Source: Candidatus Aenigmatarchaeota archaeon (GTDB lineage: Archaea; Aenigmatarchaeota; Aenigmatarchaeia; GW2011-AR5). Taken from it: a stretch of DNA of 8,412 nt. The stretch is taken from positions 1-8,412 of the forward strand of contig JACQIE010000011.1 in the NCBI GenBank assembly GCA_016198645.1, written 5' to 3'. A model generated the notes under the pieces. That model made no database searches. It saw only the letters and a list, made by a program, of their open reading frames with translations, and was not told the origin of the DNA. Made by a program: the position numbers and the translations under genes. Positions 1-5,422 of this stretch are shown piece after piece; position 1 is the stretch's first letter; the number at the start of each line of letters is the position of its first letter.

Positions 1-1
1 G

Positions 2-1111
2 CTCATGGTCGTCGAGAACAACATACGCTCTCCGCGGTACGGCATTCCTATAATAGCGTGCAAGCACGACCACATAACAGGCGCGTATCTTCTTACGGCC
101 GACGGGACCAAGCTCGCCCGCCGCGAAGCGACGGAGATTCTGAACGCCATGGGCATAGAAGAATTCGCGATAAAGGACGAATACACCGGGAAAGAAATAT
201 TCAGCCATATACTGCCCAAGGGGCTTAACGTTGCTTACACGGATGCGGCAGGCAACGAAGTGGAGATAAAGGACGGCTTCCTGAAGAAAGGTATCATAGA
301 CGAAAACGGCCTGGGCGAAAAGAAGGGCATGCTGATAGACGTAATCGATAAACAATACGGGCACGCCGCGGCGCGGGATTTCATTGACATGGTTTCACGG
401 CTTGCGCTGGAAGTCGTGTCGCGAAGAGGCTTCACAATCTCGTCTTCCGATGAAGACATCTCTGCCAAATCCAGAAAGCGGATTGAGGAGATAGTTCAGG
501 AATACGAGGATACGACCAAGATGCTTGTTCGTGATTACGAGAAGGGGCACGGCGACAAAAAGAGCGGCATGGGCATAAAGATGGTATTGGAAAACAAGAT
601 ACTGCAACTCGGCGGGGACGCTTCAAACAAGGCAAGCGACGTGATAAAGAAGGAGCTTCCCATGAACTCTTCCGTCATAATGGCGGTAAGCGGCGCGCGA
701 GGCAGCTACGTCAACCTCACGCAGATGTGCGCTTTCGTCGGCCAGGAAGCACTGGAAGGCGAACGGATATTCCGCGGCTTCCTCGGCAGGACGCTGCCGC
801 ACTTCCCGCGGGGAGACCTCGGGCTGAAATCCCACGGTTTCGTGTCCCACGGATACAAGGAAGGGCTTGACCCGTTTGAATTCTTCTTTGACGCCATGAA
901 TTCGCGCGAAAACCTCATGGACAAATCGCTGCACACGAGGCACAGCGGTTACATGGAAAGAAGGCTCGTGAACGCGCTGCAGGACCTGCGAGTCGAATAT
1001 GACGGCACGGTCAGAAACAGCCGCGGGCAGATAATACAGTTCAACGCGGGATGCGACGGGATAGACCCGTCCAAATCAGACTCGGGCACTATAGACTTCG
1101 GGAGATTGTGA
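2..1111 (+). CDS. rpoA1: DNA-directed RNA polymerase subunit A' (Rpo1N), 3' part, truncated by the window edge
   Basis: C-terminal part of the large catalytic archaeal RNA polymerase subunit A', which corresponds to the N-terminal two thirds of bacterial beta' and eukaryotic Rpb1. The frame is open from base 2, so the ATG at 5 is an internal methionine. The block SPRYGIPIIACKHDHITGAYLLT (residue 10 onward, counting from that ATG) matches the family's SPRYGGPIIG...DHISG segment. Further along are the funnel-like region, GARGSYVNLTQM (about 230-241), the bridge helix (about 295-320) and the usual A' ending with NALQDLRVEYDGTVR and GIDPSKSD. The catalytic NADFDGD motif lies upstream of the window. 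The bridge helix reads DAMNSRENLMDKSLHTRHSGY, where archaea and eukaryotes normally have a form close to HAMGGREGLIDTAV+T..SGY. The subunit is split from A'' at the usual archaeal position. The stop TGA at 1109-1111 is 5 bases before the A'' ATG. Confidence 0.97.
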   Translation, partial: LMVVENNIRSPRYGIPIIACKHDHITGAYLLTADGTKLARREATEILNAMGIEEFAIKDEYTGKEIFSHILPKGLNVAYTDAAGNEVEIKDGFLKKGIIDENGLGEKKGMLIDVIDKQYGHAAARDFIDMVSRLALEVVSRRGFTISSSDEDISAKSRKRIEEIVQEYEDTTKMLVRDYEKGHGDKKSGMGIKMVLENKILQLGGDASNKASDVIKKELPMNSSVIMAVSGARGSYVNLTQMCAFVGQEALEGERIFRGFLGRTLPHFPRGDLGLKSHGFVSHGYKEGLDPFEFFFDAMNSRENLMDKSLHTRHSGYMERRLVNALQDLRVEYDGTVRNSRGQIIQFNAGCDGIDPSKSDSGTIDFGRL

Positions 1112-1116
1112 TAGAT

Positions 1117-2229
1117 ATGATACCACAGGCAATAATGAAAAAGTTTGACGAATACTGCGAGAAGAACGGCATTGACGGCAGGAAGAAAGAGGAAAAACTG
1201 GAAGCGCTGAAGAAAGCGATGGGCAAATACCTCTACGAGCCGGGAGAAGCCGTAGGCATCGTGGCTGCGCAGAGCCTTTCCGAACCGGCTACGCAAATGA
1301 CGATGCGCTCTTACACGCTCGCGTCGCAGAGCGACAGGCTGAGCAAAGTCACGCAGGGACTGCCCCGCCTGATAGAGATATTTGACGCCCGAAAGACGTT
1401 TGAAAAGAACATGATAATCCATCTCAAGGAAAAATACAACAGCAAGGAAAAGGCGAAGGAGGTCGCGACCAAAATCAAAGAAACGTTCATAGGCGACATA
1501 ATAAAATCGGATTCAATGGACCTTGTGGACATGCGCATAGAACTTGAGCTTGAGAACGTGGGGCAGAGGGACGACGTGAAGAAAACTCTTGAGAAGCACG
1601 TGAAAGGATGCGACATAAGCTCGCGCGACAACAAGGTCTATGTCAAGCCGGCCGAAGGCGACTACAAGAACATGAGAAAGATACGGAACAAGATTCTTTC
1701 ATTCCATATAGGCGGAATAAAGGACATCTCCAACGTCGTCGTTGTGAACGAGGACGGCGAATGGATTATACAGACGGCAGGAAGCAACCTCGATAAAGTG
1801 CTGGCAGTGCCGGAAGTTGACGTTTCCCGCACGACGACGAATGACCTGTATCAGGTATACGAAGTGCTGGGAATAGAAGCCGCGCGAAGCATGATATTCT
1901 CCGAGTCGAAAGACACGCTGGAAGAGCAGGGGCTGGAAGTGGACGACCGTTATCTTCACCTGCTCGCCGACACGATGACGTTTGACGGCACGATAAAGTC
2001 GATAGGAAGATACGGCGTTTCCGGGCGCAAGGCATCCGTGCTTGCGAAAGCCAACTTCGAAGAAACGAAAAGGCACCTGATAAACGCCTCGTTCTACGGG
2101 CAGACGGACAACATGCGCGGCATAATAGAAAACGTCATGGTGGGGCAGGTCGCCCCGATAGGGACGGGCATGGTGAACCTCACGATAGACATGGACAAGA
2201 TGCGCGCCGCCATCCGCAAGGAGAAGTGA
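1117..2229 (+). CDS. rpoA2: DNA-directed RNA polymerase subunit A'' (Rpo1C)
   Basis: C-terminal part of the split archaeal largest polymerase subunit; 370 residues, normal for the family. It supplies the trigger loop and cleft/jaw elements of the active site. Visible motifs are PGEAVGIVAAQSLSEPATQMTMRSYT (residues 42-67), then KVTQGLPRLIEIFDARK (77-93), and near the C-terminus NVMVGQVAPIGTGMV. The ATG at 1117 was chosen because the downstream IPQAIMKKFDEY resembles an A'' start. A GTG at 1108 that overlaps the A' stop is an alternative, with GGGAG at 1100-1104 as a possible ribosome site. The gene is translationally adjacent to A' and almost certainly in one operon with it. Oddity: archaea normally read GEPGTQMTMRTFHYAG here, but this protein has SEPATQMTMRSYTLAS, so the conserved trigger-loop histidine is Thr67. 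About 10 further residues before the LPRLIEI block also differ from consensus. Confidence 0.97.
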   Translation: MIPQAIMKKFDEYCEKNGIDGRKKEEKLEALKKAMGKYLYEPGEAVGIVAAQSLSEPATQMTMRSYTLASQSDRLSKVTQGLPRLIEIFDARKTFEKNMIIHLKEKYNSKEKAKEVATKIKETFIGDIIKSDSMDLVDMRIELELENVGQRDDVKKTLEKHVKGCDISSRDNKVYVKPAEGDYKNMRKIRNKILSFHIGGIKDISNVVVVNEDGEWIIQTAGSNLDKVLAVPEVDVSRTTTNDLYQVYEVLGIEAARSMIFSESKDTLEEQGLEVDDRYLHLLADTMTFDGTIKSIGRYGVSGRKASVLAKANFEETKRHLINASFYGQTDNMRGIIENVMVGQVAPIGTGMVNLTIDMDKMRAAIRKEK

Positions 2230-2231
2230 CA

Positions 2232-2240
2232 TATTTAAGC
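2232..2240 (+). promoter_or_regulatory. TATA box for the L30e-like gene
   Basis: TATTTAAGC lies in the only gap of this part of the cluster (2230-2261). Its centre is about 26 bases before the ATG at 2262, the usual archaeal TATA to start-site distance. The implied mRNA begins at or next to the start codon (leaderless). The same nine bases occur on the minus strand near 8388-8396. Inferred from spacing only. Confidence 0.55.
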
Positions 2241-2261
2241 TTTGTTTAATGAGTGATAAAC

Positions 2262-2489
2262 ATGGAAACGATTTCAAAATTACCGGAGAAGAGAGCCGTC
2301 ATAGGAGCGAGGGAAATAGCCAAAGGTATAAATAGCGGGAAGATAAAGGAAGTCGTAGTGGCGAGCAACTGCCCTGAAAAACTTTACGCTTCCGTGAACG
2401 TAGCGATAAAAAAATTCGAGGGCGACGAAAAGGACATGGCCACGAAACTTGGGAAGCCTTTCCCCGTTGCAATGGCGGGCTTTGAGTAA
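2262..2489 (+). CDS. rpl30e: L30e-like ribosomal protein (L7Ae/L30e/S12e/Gadd45 fold)
   Basis: Small RNA-binding protein of the L7Ae/L30e superfamily, a component of the large ribosomal subunit at this locus in archaea. Visible family features are RAVIGAREIAKGINSGKIKEVVVASNCPEK, which matches the GxKxxxKAlksGkaklVivAsNcP consensus, and the closing GKPFPVA block. The order A'-A''-L30e-NusA is the standard archaeal one, which supports the assignment. The protein is 75 residues against about 100 in typical L30e: it stops just after GKPFPVAMAGFE and lacks the last strand/helix residues. ATG 2262 is preferred because a TATA box lies 26 bases upstream; a GTG at 2253 in the same frame would add three residues. 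The TAA stop overlaps the AAGGA at 2488-2492 that precedes nusA. Confidence 0.88.
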   Translation: METISKLPEKRAVIGAREIAKGINSGKIKEVVVASNCPEKLYASVNVAIKKFEGDEKDMATKLGKPFPVAMAGFE

Positions 2490-2498
2490 GGATAAACT

Positions 2499-2918
2499 AT
2501 GAAAGTCAGGCTTGACGAAGAAACGATTGAATCAATCAACTTCTTCCAGAATCTCACGGGCGCGTACGTGATGGACATGCTTTCCGAAGACGACACGCTG
2601 TATTTTGTCGTCGGCAAGGGGCAGTACGGCTATGCCGTGGGCAAGAACGGCGAGAAAATAAAAAAGGCTGAAAATCTTTTCAAGAAGAAAATAAGGATAC
2701 TTGAATACTTCGATACGGTGCAGGAATTCATCGCCGCCGCTATACCCGAAGCCAAGAAAATCGAAGTGAAGGACGGCGCGGTGGCAATAAGCGTGCCACC
2801 GTCGGAAAGGCCGAAGGTAATCGGCAAAGGCGGCAGCAAGATAAAGGCGCTGACAAAAATAGCGGAAAGGCTTTACGAAACTAAAGGCATAAAACTACTC
2901 GCGCCTGTAAGAATGTAG
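2499..2918 (+). CDS. nusA: Archaeal NusA-like transcription factor with two KH domains
   Basis: Archaeal NusA is a short RNA-binding protein made of two KH domains; it lacks the N-terminal polymerase-binding and S1 domains of bacterial NusA. At 139 residues it is normal for the archaeal family. The N-terminus has the typical FFQNLTGAYVMDM segment (15-27). KH1 carries the GxxG loop GKNG (48-51) within YGYAVGKNGEKIKKAENLF. KH2 carries GKGG (109-112) within RPKVIGKGGSKIKALTKIAE. Both loops are intact, so both domains should bind RNA. The start lies 9 bases after the L30e stop with AAGGA (2488-2492) upstream, consistent with translation from the same mRNA. In most archaea rps12 would follow directly; here two redox-type genes intervene. 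Confidence 0.94.
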   Translation: MKVRLDEETIESINFFQNLTGAYVMDMLSEDDTLYFVVGKGQYGYAVGKNGEKIKKAENLFKKKIRILEYFDTVQEFIAAAIPEAKKIEVKDGAVAISVPPSERPKVIGKGGSKIKALTKIAERLYETKGIKLLAPVRM

Positions 2919-2927
2919 ATGATGCAA

Positions 2928-3224
2928 ATGGCAAGGATAGTGAAGCACGAAGCGAAAGGGCCCGTAGAAGTGAACGAGAACTGGGTATGCATGTGCGGCC
3001 TAAGCGGAAACAAGCCGCTGTGCGACGGCTCCCACAAGCAGACTACGATATGCATCTGTCCCTCCCCTGCCTGCCCGCTCACGGAAGAAAAAGAAAATAC
3101 TCACAGATACGAAAACGTCAAGAAAACGGAAATCAACGTCGGCGATGAGCACGACGAGGTCAAAGTCGAACGACATTTACAGATACGAAAACGTCAAGAG
3201 AAGGAAATCAACGGGCATAAATAA
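2928..3224 (+). CDS. CDGSH iron-sulfur domain protein
   Basis: The protein has the complete CDGSH signature CMCGLSGNKPLCDGSH, that is C-x-C-x2-S-x3-P-x-C-D-G-S-H. In the mitoNEET family its three Cys and one His bind a [2Fe-2S] cluster. The function is probably electron or cluster transfer; the partner is unknown. ATG 2928 was chosen because MARIVKHEAKGPVEV resembles usual archaeal CDGSH N-termini; two tandem ATGs at 2919 and 2922, directly after the nusA stop, are alternatives. After the motif, the expected short linker contains an unusual three-cysteine stretch, CICPSPACP. The remaining C-terminus (about 40 residues) is highly charged and contains a near-repeat of about 35 bases read in two frames, so the tail may be a recent duplication or partly frame-shifted. 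The position between nusA and rps12 is unusual. The next gene is a heme-type membrane protein, which suggests a shared redox role; that is an inference. Confidence 0.88.
   Translation: MARIVKHEAKGPVEVNENWVCMCGLSGNKPLCDGSHKQTTICICPSPACPLTEEKENTHRYENVKKTEINVGDEHDEVKVERHLQIRKRQEKEINGHK
3103..3138 (+). repeat. Direct repeat, copy 1 (in the CDGSH gene)
   Basis: 36 bases that recur at 3179-3213. The first 20 bases and the last 11 (GGAAATCAACG) are identical; the middle differs by one substitution and one missing base. In the CDGSH frame it encodes RYENVKKTEIN. Confidence 0.85.
3179..3213 (+). repeat. Direct repeat, copy 2 (3' end of the CDGSH gene, frame shifted)
   Basis: 35-base near-copy of 3103-3138, starting 76 bases after it. 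In the CDGSH frame it reads QIRKRQEKEING. In the +1-base frame it reads RYENVKRRKST, the counterpart of copy 1. That frame is open from an ATG at 3145 to TGA 3238-3240 (31 codons). Confidence 0.85.
3216..3224 (+). promoter_or_regulatory. TATA box for the ferric-reductase-like gene
   Basis: CATAAATAA overlaps the end of the CDGSH gene. Its centre is about 25 bases before ATG 3245, which again suggests a leaderless start. No ribosome site stands before this ATG, so an independent promoter is plausible. Confidence 0.5.
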
Positions 3225-3244
3225 AGCGGTTTTGCGATGATGGC

Positions 3245-3847
3245 ATGGACACGAAAAAAATACATGTCGCGGGCTTTCTGCTTATCGCGATGACGGTCGT
3301 TGCTGCGCGGGTTCTTGCGCCCTCGCCGCCGGAGGAGAGCGTTTATCTCGCAAGCGGCTTCGGATTTCTTTCGCTGCTCTCGCTTATCTTTGTGCTGGCA
3401 ATTCCGATTTTCGTGAAATATGCGGGGAGCCCGCTCACGGCTTATCTCCTTGCCAACAGGCGCTGGCTGGGCATATACGTTTTTATCTTTGCGCTCCTGC
3501 ACGTGCTTGTCGTCTATAACTTTTTCTTCGGCTGGGACGTGAGCAAGATGATAAACAACACAAACGCGCCTTTTATTGCGCTGGGCTCGATGGCGTTCCT
3601 GATACTTGCGTCCATGACCGCCACGTCTAATAACGCCTCGGTGCGCATACTCGGCAGGAACTGGAAAAGGCTTCATATGCTGATATATGTCGCGCTTGCC
3701 ATGATACTTGTGCACTCATACAGCGTAGGGCTCGTTTTCATGAGTAACCGCGCTCTTAGCGCCGTCGTCATCGCACTGGCCGCAACAGTCGTAGCTATCA
3801 AGGCTGCGATGAAGCTCGCAGCCTGGCAATCAAAACAACCTTTATAA
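3245..3847 (+). CDS. Six-helix ferric-reductase-like / MsrQ (YedZ)-like heme membrane protein
   Basis: A 200-residue integral membrane protein of the ferric reductase-like transmembrane domain family, closest by pattern to MsrQ/YedZ. Predicted hydrophobic helices: about 7-25, 38-58, 75-95, 110-126, 145-162 and 169-188. Likely b-heme ligands are His86 (in FALLHVLVVYN), His144 (in NWKRLHMLIY) and His157 (in MILVHSYS). The 13-residue His144-His157 spacing and the RRWLG / LGRNWKRLH blocks are hallmarks of MsrQ-type proteins. MsrQ passes electrons from the quinone pool or a flavin enzyme to the periplasmic methionine sulfoxide reductase MsrP; no msrP is visible here, so the acceptor is open. The adjacent CDGSH protein is a candidate soluble electron carrier (inference). 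ATG 3245 was chosen for its TATA spacing and because a short charged end precedes helix 1. Its final codons overlap the TATA box of rps12. Confidence 0.85.
   Translation: MDTKKIHVAGFLLIAMTVVAARVLAPSPPEESVYLASGFGFLSLLSLIFVLAIPIFVKYAGSPLTAYLLANRRWLGIYVFIFALLHVLVVYNFFFGWDVSKMINNTNAPFIALGSMAFLILASMTATSNNASVRILGRNWKRLHMLIYVALAMILVHSYSVGLVFMSNRALSAVVIALAATVVAIKAAMKLAAWQSKQPL
3841..3847 (+). promoter_or_regulatory. TATA box for rps12-rps7
   Basis: TTTATAA, coinciding with the stop codon of the membrane-protein gene. It is centred about 31 bases before ATG 3875, giving a predicted start about 5 bases before the gene. It would let uS12-uS7 be transcribed independently of the upstream redox pair. Confidence 0.5.
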
Positions 3848-3874
3848 CCTTTTGGAGATAAGCGGTTAGAGAAC

Positions 3875-4300
3875 ATGGCAGGAAACTTTTCAGCTAGGAA
3901 ATTGAAGAAAAACAGGAAAAAGTTTAGACTTAAGAAGGAAAAATACCGAAGCAGGATTTTTAAATTGCGCGAGAAAACGGACCCTCTGGAAGGCGCTCCG
4001 CAGGCGCGTGGAATCGTGCTTGAAAAAAGGCAGATAGAGCAGAAACAACCCTCTTCCGGAATGATAAAGTGCGTAAGGATACGGCTGGTCAAAAACGGGA
4101 AGCAGATAACCGCGCACGTGCCGAGAAGCGGCGCGATAAACCAGATAACCGAGCACGACCAAGTGACAGTCGAAGGAATGGGCGGCTCGCAGGGCGGCTC
4201 CGTAGGCTCGATATCCGGCGTCAAGTGGAAAGTATTCAAGGTCAATGATATTTCTCTGGAAATGCTCCGGACAGGAAGGAAGCAGAAAACATCGAGATGA
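3875..4300 (+). CDS. rps12: 30S ribosomal protein uS12
   Basis: Decoding-centre protein of the small ribosomal subunit; 141 residues against about 145 in archaea. Diagnostic segments are FSARKLKKNRKKFR (5-18), KTDPLEGAPQARGIVLEK, KCVRIRLVKNGKQITAHVP, GAINQITEHDQVTVEG and a final VFKVNDISLEML. Two loops that reach the codon-anticodon helix differ from the family. The usual archaeal/eukaryal KQPNSAIRKCV is KQPSSGMIKCV here, and the usual GD(I/L)(P/S)GV is GSISGV, so the loop aspartate corresponding to bacterial Asp88/89 is Ser. Some DPANN-like proteins may share the first change; I recall this only loosely. The gene has its own TATA box and ends in an ATGA overlap with uS7, which indicates translational coupling. 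Confidence 0.96.
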   Translation: MAGNFSARKLKKNRKKFRLKKEKYRSRIFKLREKTDPLEGAPQARGIVLEKRQIEQKQPSSGMIKCVRIRLVKNGKQITAHVPRSGAINQITEHDQVTVEGMGGSQGGSVGSISGVKWKVFKVNDISLEMLRTGRKQKTSR

Positions 4301-4968
4301 TTACAATGGAAGAAACACGAACATACCCTGTGAAAAAACCGCAACCCAAGAAAGCCGTGAAGAGCGTGGCGCTGCCGGAAGTCAGGCTTTTCGGCAAGTG
4401 GCCGAATGTCGCGGAAGTCAAGGACATCGGGCTCAAAAATTACATTACCGTGAAACCGCTTATCGTGCCGAAGTCTTTCGGCACAATGAGCGGCGGGCGG
4501 TTCCACAAGTCAAGAATGCACATAGTCGAGCGCCTGGCAAATCACATGCTCGTGCCTGGCCACACCGGAAAGAAGCACAGGGTTTCATCCGGCTATATGG
4601 GCGGCAGGAGCGACGGCAACCTGAAAAAGATAGAGACTGCTTTCGCTATTATTGAAAAAAAGACGAATGTTAATCCGGTCCAGGTACTTGTAACAGCGGT
4701 GGAAAACGCCGCACCGCGCGAGGAAGTCACTTCTTACCAGCTTGGGAGCATAATGGCGCGGGACTCTGTCATAATGTCGCCCCAGAGGCGCGTAGACAAG
4801 ACGCTGCGGAATATCGCTCAGGGCGTTTACAAATCCGCCTTTGGCAAGAAAAAAACCGTGGAAGACGCGCTGGCGGACGAGATTGTCGCCGCGTTCAAAT
4901 CGAGCAACGACAGCCATGCCATACGCGAGAAAGAGCGGCTGGAGCGCGAGTCAATAGGAGCGAGATGA
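4297..4968 (+). CDS. rps7: 30S ribosomal protein uS7
   Basis: Small-subunit head protein that nucleates 16S 3'-domain assembly and lines the E site. Recognised from LFGKWPNVAEVKDIGLKNYI near the N-terminus, RMHIVERLANHML, TGKKHR, AFAIIEKKTNVNPVQVLVTAVENAAPREEVT and the SPQRRVDKTLRNIAQG block, then EDALADEIVAAF and a charged end. It has 223 residues, longer than most archaeal S7. The extra length lies in an N-terminal basic tail of about 28 residues and an insertion VSSGYMGGRSDGN between GKKH and the IIEKK helix. The start ATG 4297 overlaps the uS12 stop; ATG 4306 is an alternative three codons in. In typical archaea EF-2 follows directly; here about 570 bases of other sequence intervene. Confidence 0.96.
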   Translation: MITMEETRTYPVKKPQPKKAVKSVALPEVRLFGKWPNVAEVKDIGLKNYITVKPLIVPKSFGTMSGGRFHKSRMHIVERLANHMLVPGHTGKKHRVSSGYMGGRSDGNLKKIETAFAIIEKKTNVNPVQVLVTAVENAAPREEVTSYQLGSIMARDSVIMSPQRRVDKTLRNIAQGVYKSAFGKKKTVEDALADEIVAAFKSSNDSHAIREKERLERESIGAR

Positions 4969-4972
4969 TAAG

Positions 4973-5167
4973 ATGACAAATCGTATTAGTCCGTCGAGAG
5001 AAGTAAATGAAGCATTTAGCAACGACCCGATACATTTCTTTCCGGCAACTACAGAAGCCTTACAGGCTGCTTATAATGACACAAAAGGCGTTTGGTATAA
5101 AAGCGAAATTCTACGAGCAGAACTTGTCCATGGCAGACATCAGCCGCCTGAATTATATAGAGAGTAA
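4973..5167 (+). CDS. Small protein of unknown function (64 residues)
   Basis: I do not recognise this protein. It is a short, soluble-looking, mildly acidic to neutral polypeptide with no membrane segment, no cysteine pairs and no repeat. The ATG is only 4 bases after the uS7 stop, in the spacing expected of an operon gene, but the only ribosome-site-like sequence is GGAG at 4957-4960, 12 bases upstream. Codon use is visibly more AT-rich than in the neighbouring ribosomal genes. It may be a real lineage-specific gene or an open frame at the start of the noncoding structured region that follows. Confidence 0.45.
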   Translation: MTNRISPSREVNEAFSNDPIHFFPATTEALQAAYNDTKGVWYKSEILRAELVHGRHQPPELYRE

Positions 5168-5188
5168 TTCCAGTTGTTGAGCGGAATT
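5166..5188 (+). repeat. Inverted repeat / hairpin overlapping the end of the small ORF
   Basis: AATTCC (5166-5171) and GGAATT (5183-5188) are complementary and extend by a T-G wobble and a G-C pair (5164-5165 with 5189-5190), with an 11-base loop. It is the first of several hairpins in 5160-5400. Confidence 0.5.
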
Positions 5189-5192
5189 GCAG

Positions 5193-5274
5193 TAAACTAC
5201 CCGCTGGTGAAGGACGCACGATGCTGCATGACAGCTTCGCTTTTCACCGTGCGTCCTTGCAAAGCGGGCGTTTA
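5193..5274. ncRNA. Putative structured RNA: long imperfect stem-loop upstream of EF-2
   Basis: A nested inverted repeat of 82 bases. TAAAC (5193-5197) pairs with GTTTA (5270-5274). After a small internal loop, CCCGCT (5200-5205) pairs with AGCGGG (5263-5268). A 4x4 internal loop follows, GGTG against GCAA. Then AAGGACGCACG (5210-5220) pairs perfectly with CGTGCGTCCTT (5248-5258). The 27-base apical part holds a further small hairpin, GCTG/CAGC (5223-5226 with 5232-5235). GGTGAA (5206-5211) could instead pair with TTCACC (5242-5247), an alternative fold. No protein frame explains it. It does not show RNase P, SRP, 5S or tRNA motifs that I can recognise, so the class is unknown. It could also be a leader or transcript-end structure, or an imperfect palindrome acting as DNA. 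Confidence 0.5.
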
Positions 5275-5305
5275 GTAAGGAAAGGACTTTTAGCGCATGA
5301 TTCGG

Positions 5306-5311
5306 TTTTTT
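5306..5311 (+). terminator. Possible U-tract terminator after the structured RNA
   Basis: Six consecutive T residues lie 32 bases after the long stem-loop. Archaeal polymerase terminates at U-rich tracts without needing a hairpin. The position would end the rps12-rps7 transcript, or a transcript of the structured RNA, ahead of the EF-2 promoter. Weak evidence on its own. Confidence 0.3.
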
Positions 5312-5328
5312 GGCGACACGGGGTCGTC
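5312..5328 (+). repeat. Short hairpin
   Basis: GGCGAC (5312-5317) pairs with GTCGTC (5323-5328), including one G-T pair, across a 5-base loop ACGGG. Confidence 0.35.
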
Positions 5329-5339
5329 TTCGGCTTTAT

Positions 5340-5365
5340 TACGAGGAATCTTTGAATTCCTCGTA
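5340..5365 (+). repeat. Perfect hairpin, 10-base-pair stem
   Basis: TACGAGGAAT (5340-5349) and ATTCCTCGTA (5356-5365) are perfectly complementary around a 6-base loop CTTTGA. It is the first of two back-to-back perfect hairpins in a stretch without a credible gene. Confidence 0.7.
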
Positions 5366-5368
5366 TAC

Positions 5369-5396
5369 ACAAAGACTTTCTGTGGAAAGTCTTTGT
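5369..5396 (+). repeat. Perfect hairpin, 12-base-pair stem
   Basis: ACAAAGACTTTC (5369-5380) and GAAAGTCTTTGT (5385-5396) are perfectly complementary around the tetraloop TGTG. It begins three bases after the preceding hairpin and is followed by AT-rich sequence. The pair may form an RNA module, a terminator-like element or a DNA palindrome. Confidence 0.7.
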
Positions 5397-5422
5397 TGTA
5401 ATTATTTGTCGTTCTTGGTTAG

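Noticed and set aside
949..1422. Long minus-strand open frames opposite rpoA1/rpoA2, L30e and EF-2
   Set aside because: They are antisense shadows of strongly conserved genes with biased codon use; their products match no family and lack promoters.
2325..2335. GGTATAAATAG, a very good TATA-box match inside the L30e gene
   Set aside because: It encodes conserved residues of the L30e helix (KGINSG), and the start it predicts (near 2353) is 145 bases before nusA. Likely coincidental.
3145..3240. A 31-codon ORF overlapping the CDGSH 3' end as a separate gene
   Set aside because: It is explained as the alternative frame of a local duplication; no ribosome site or promoter stands before its ATG.
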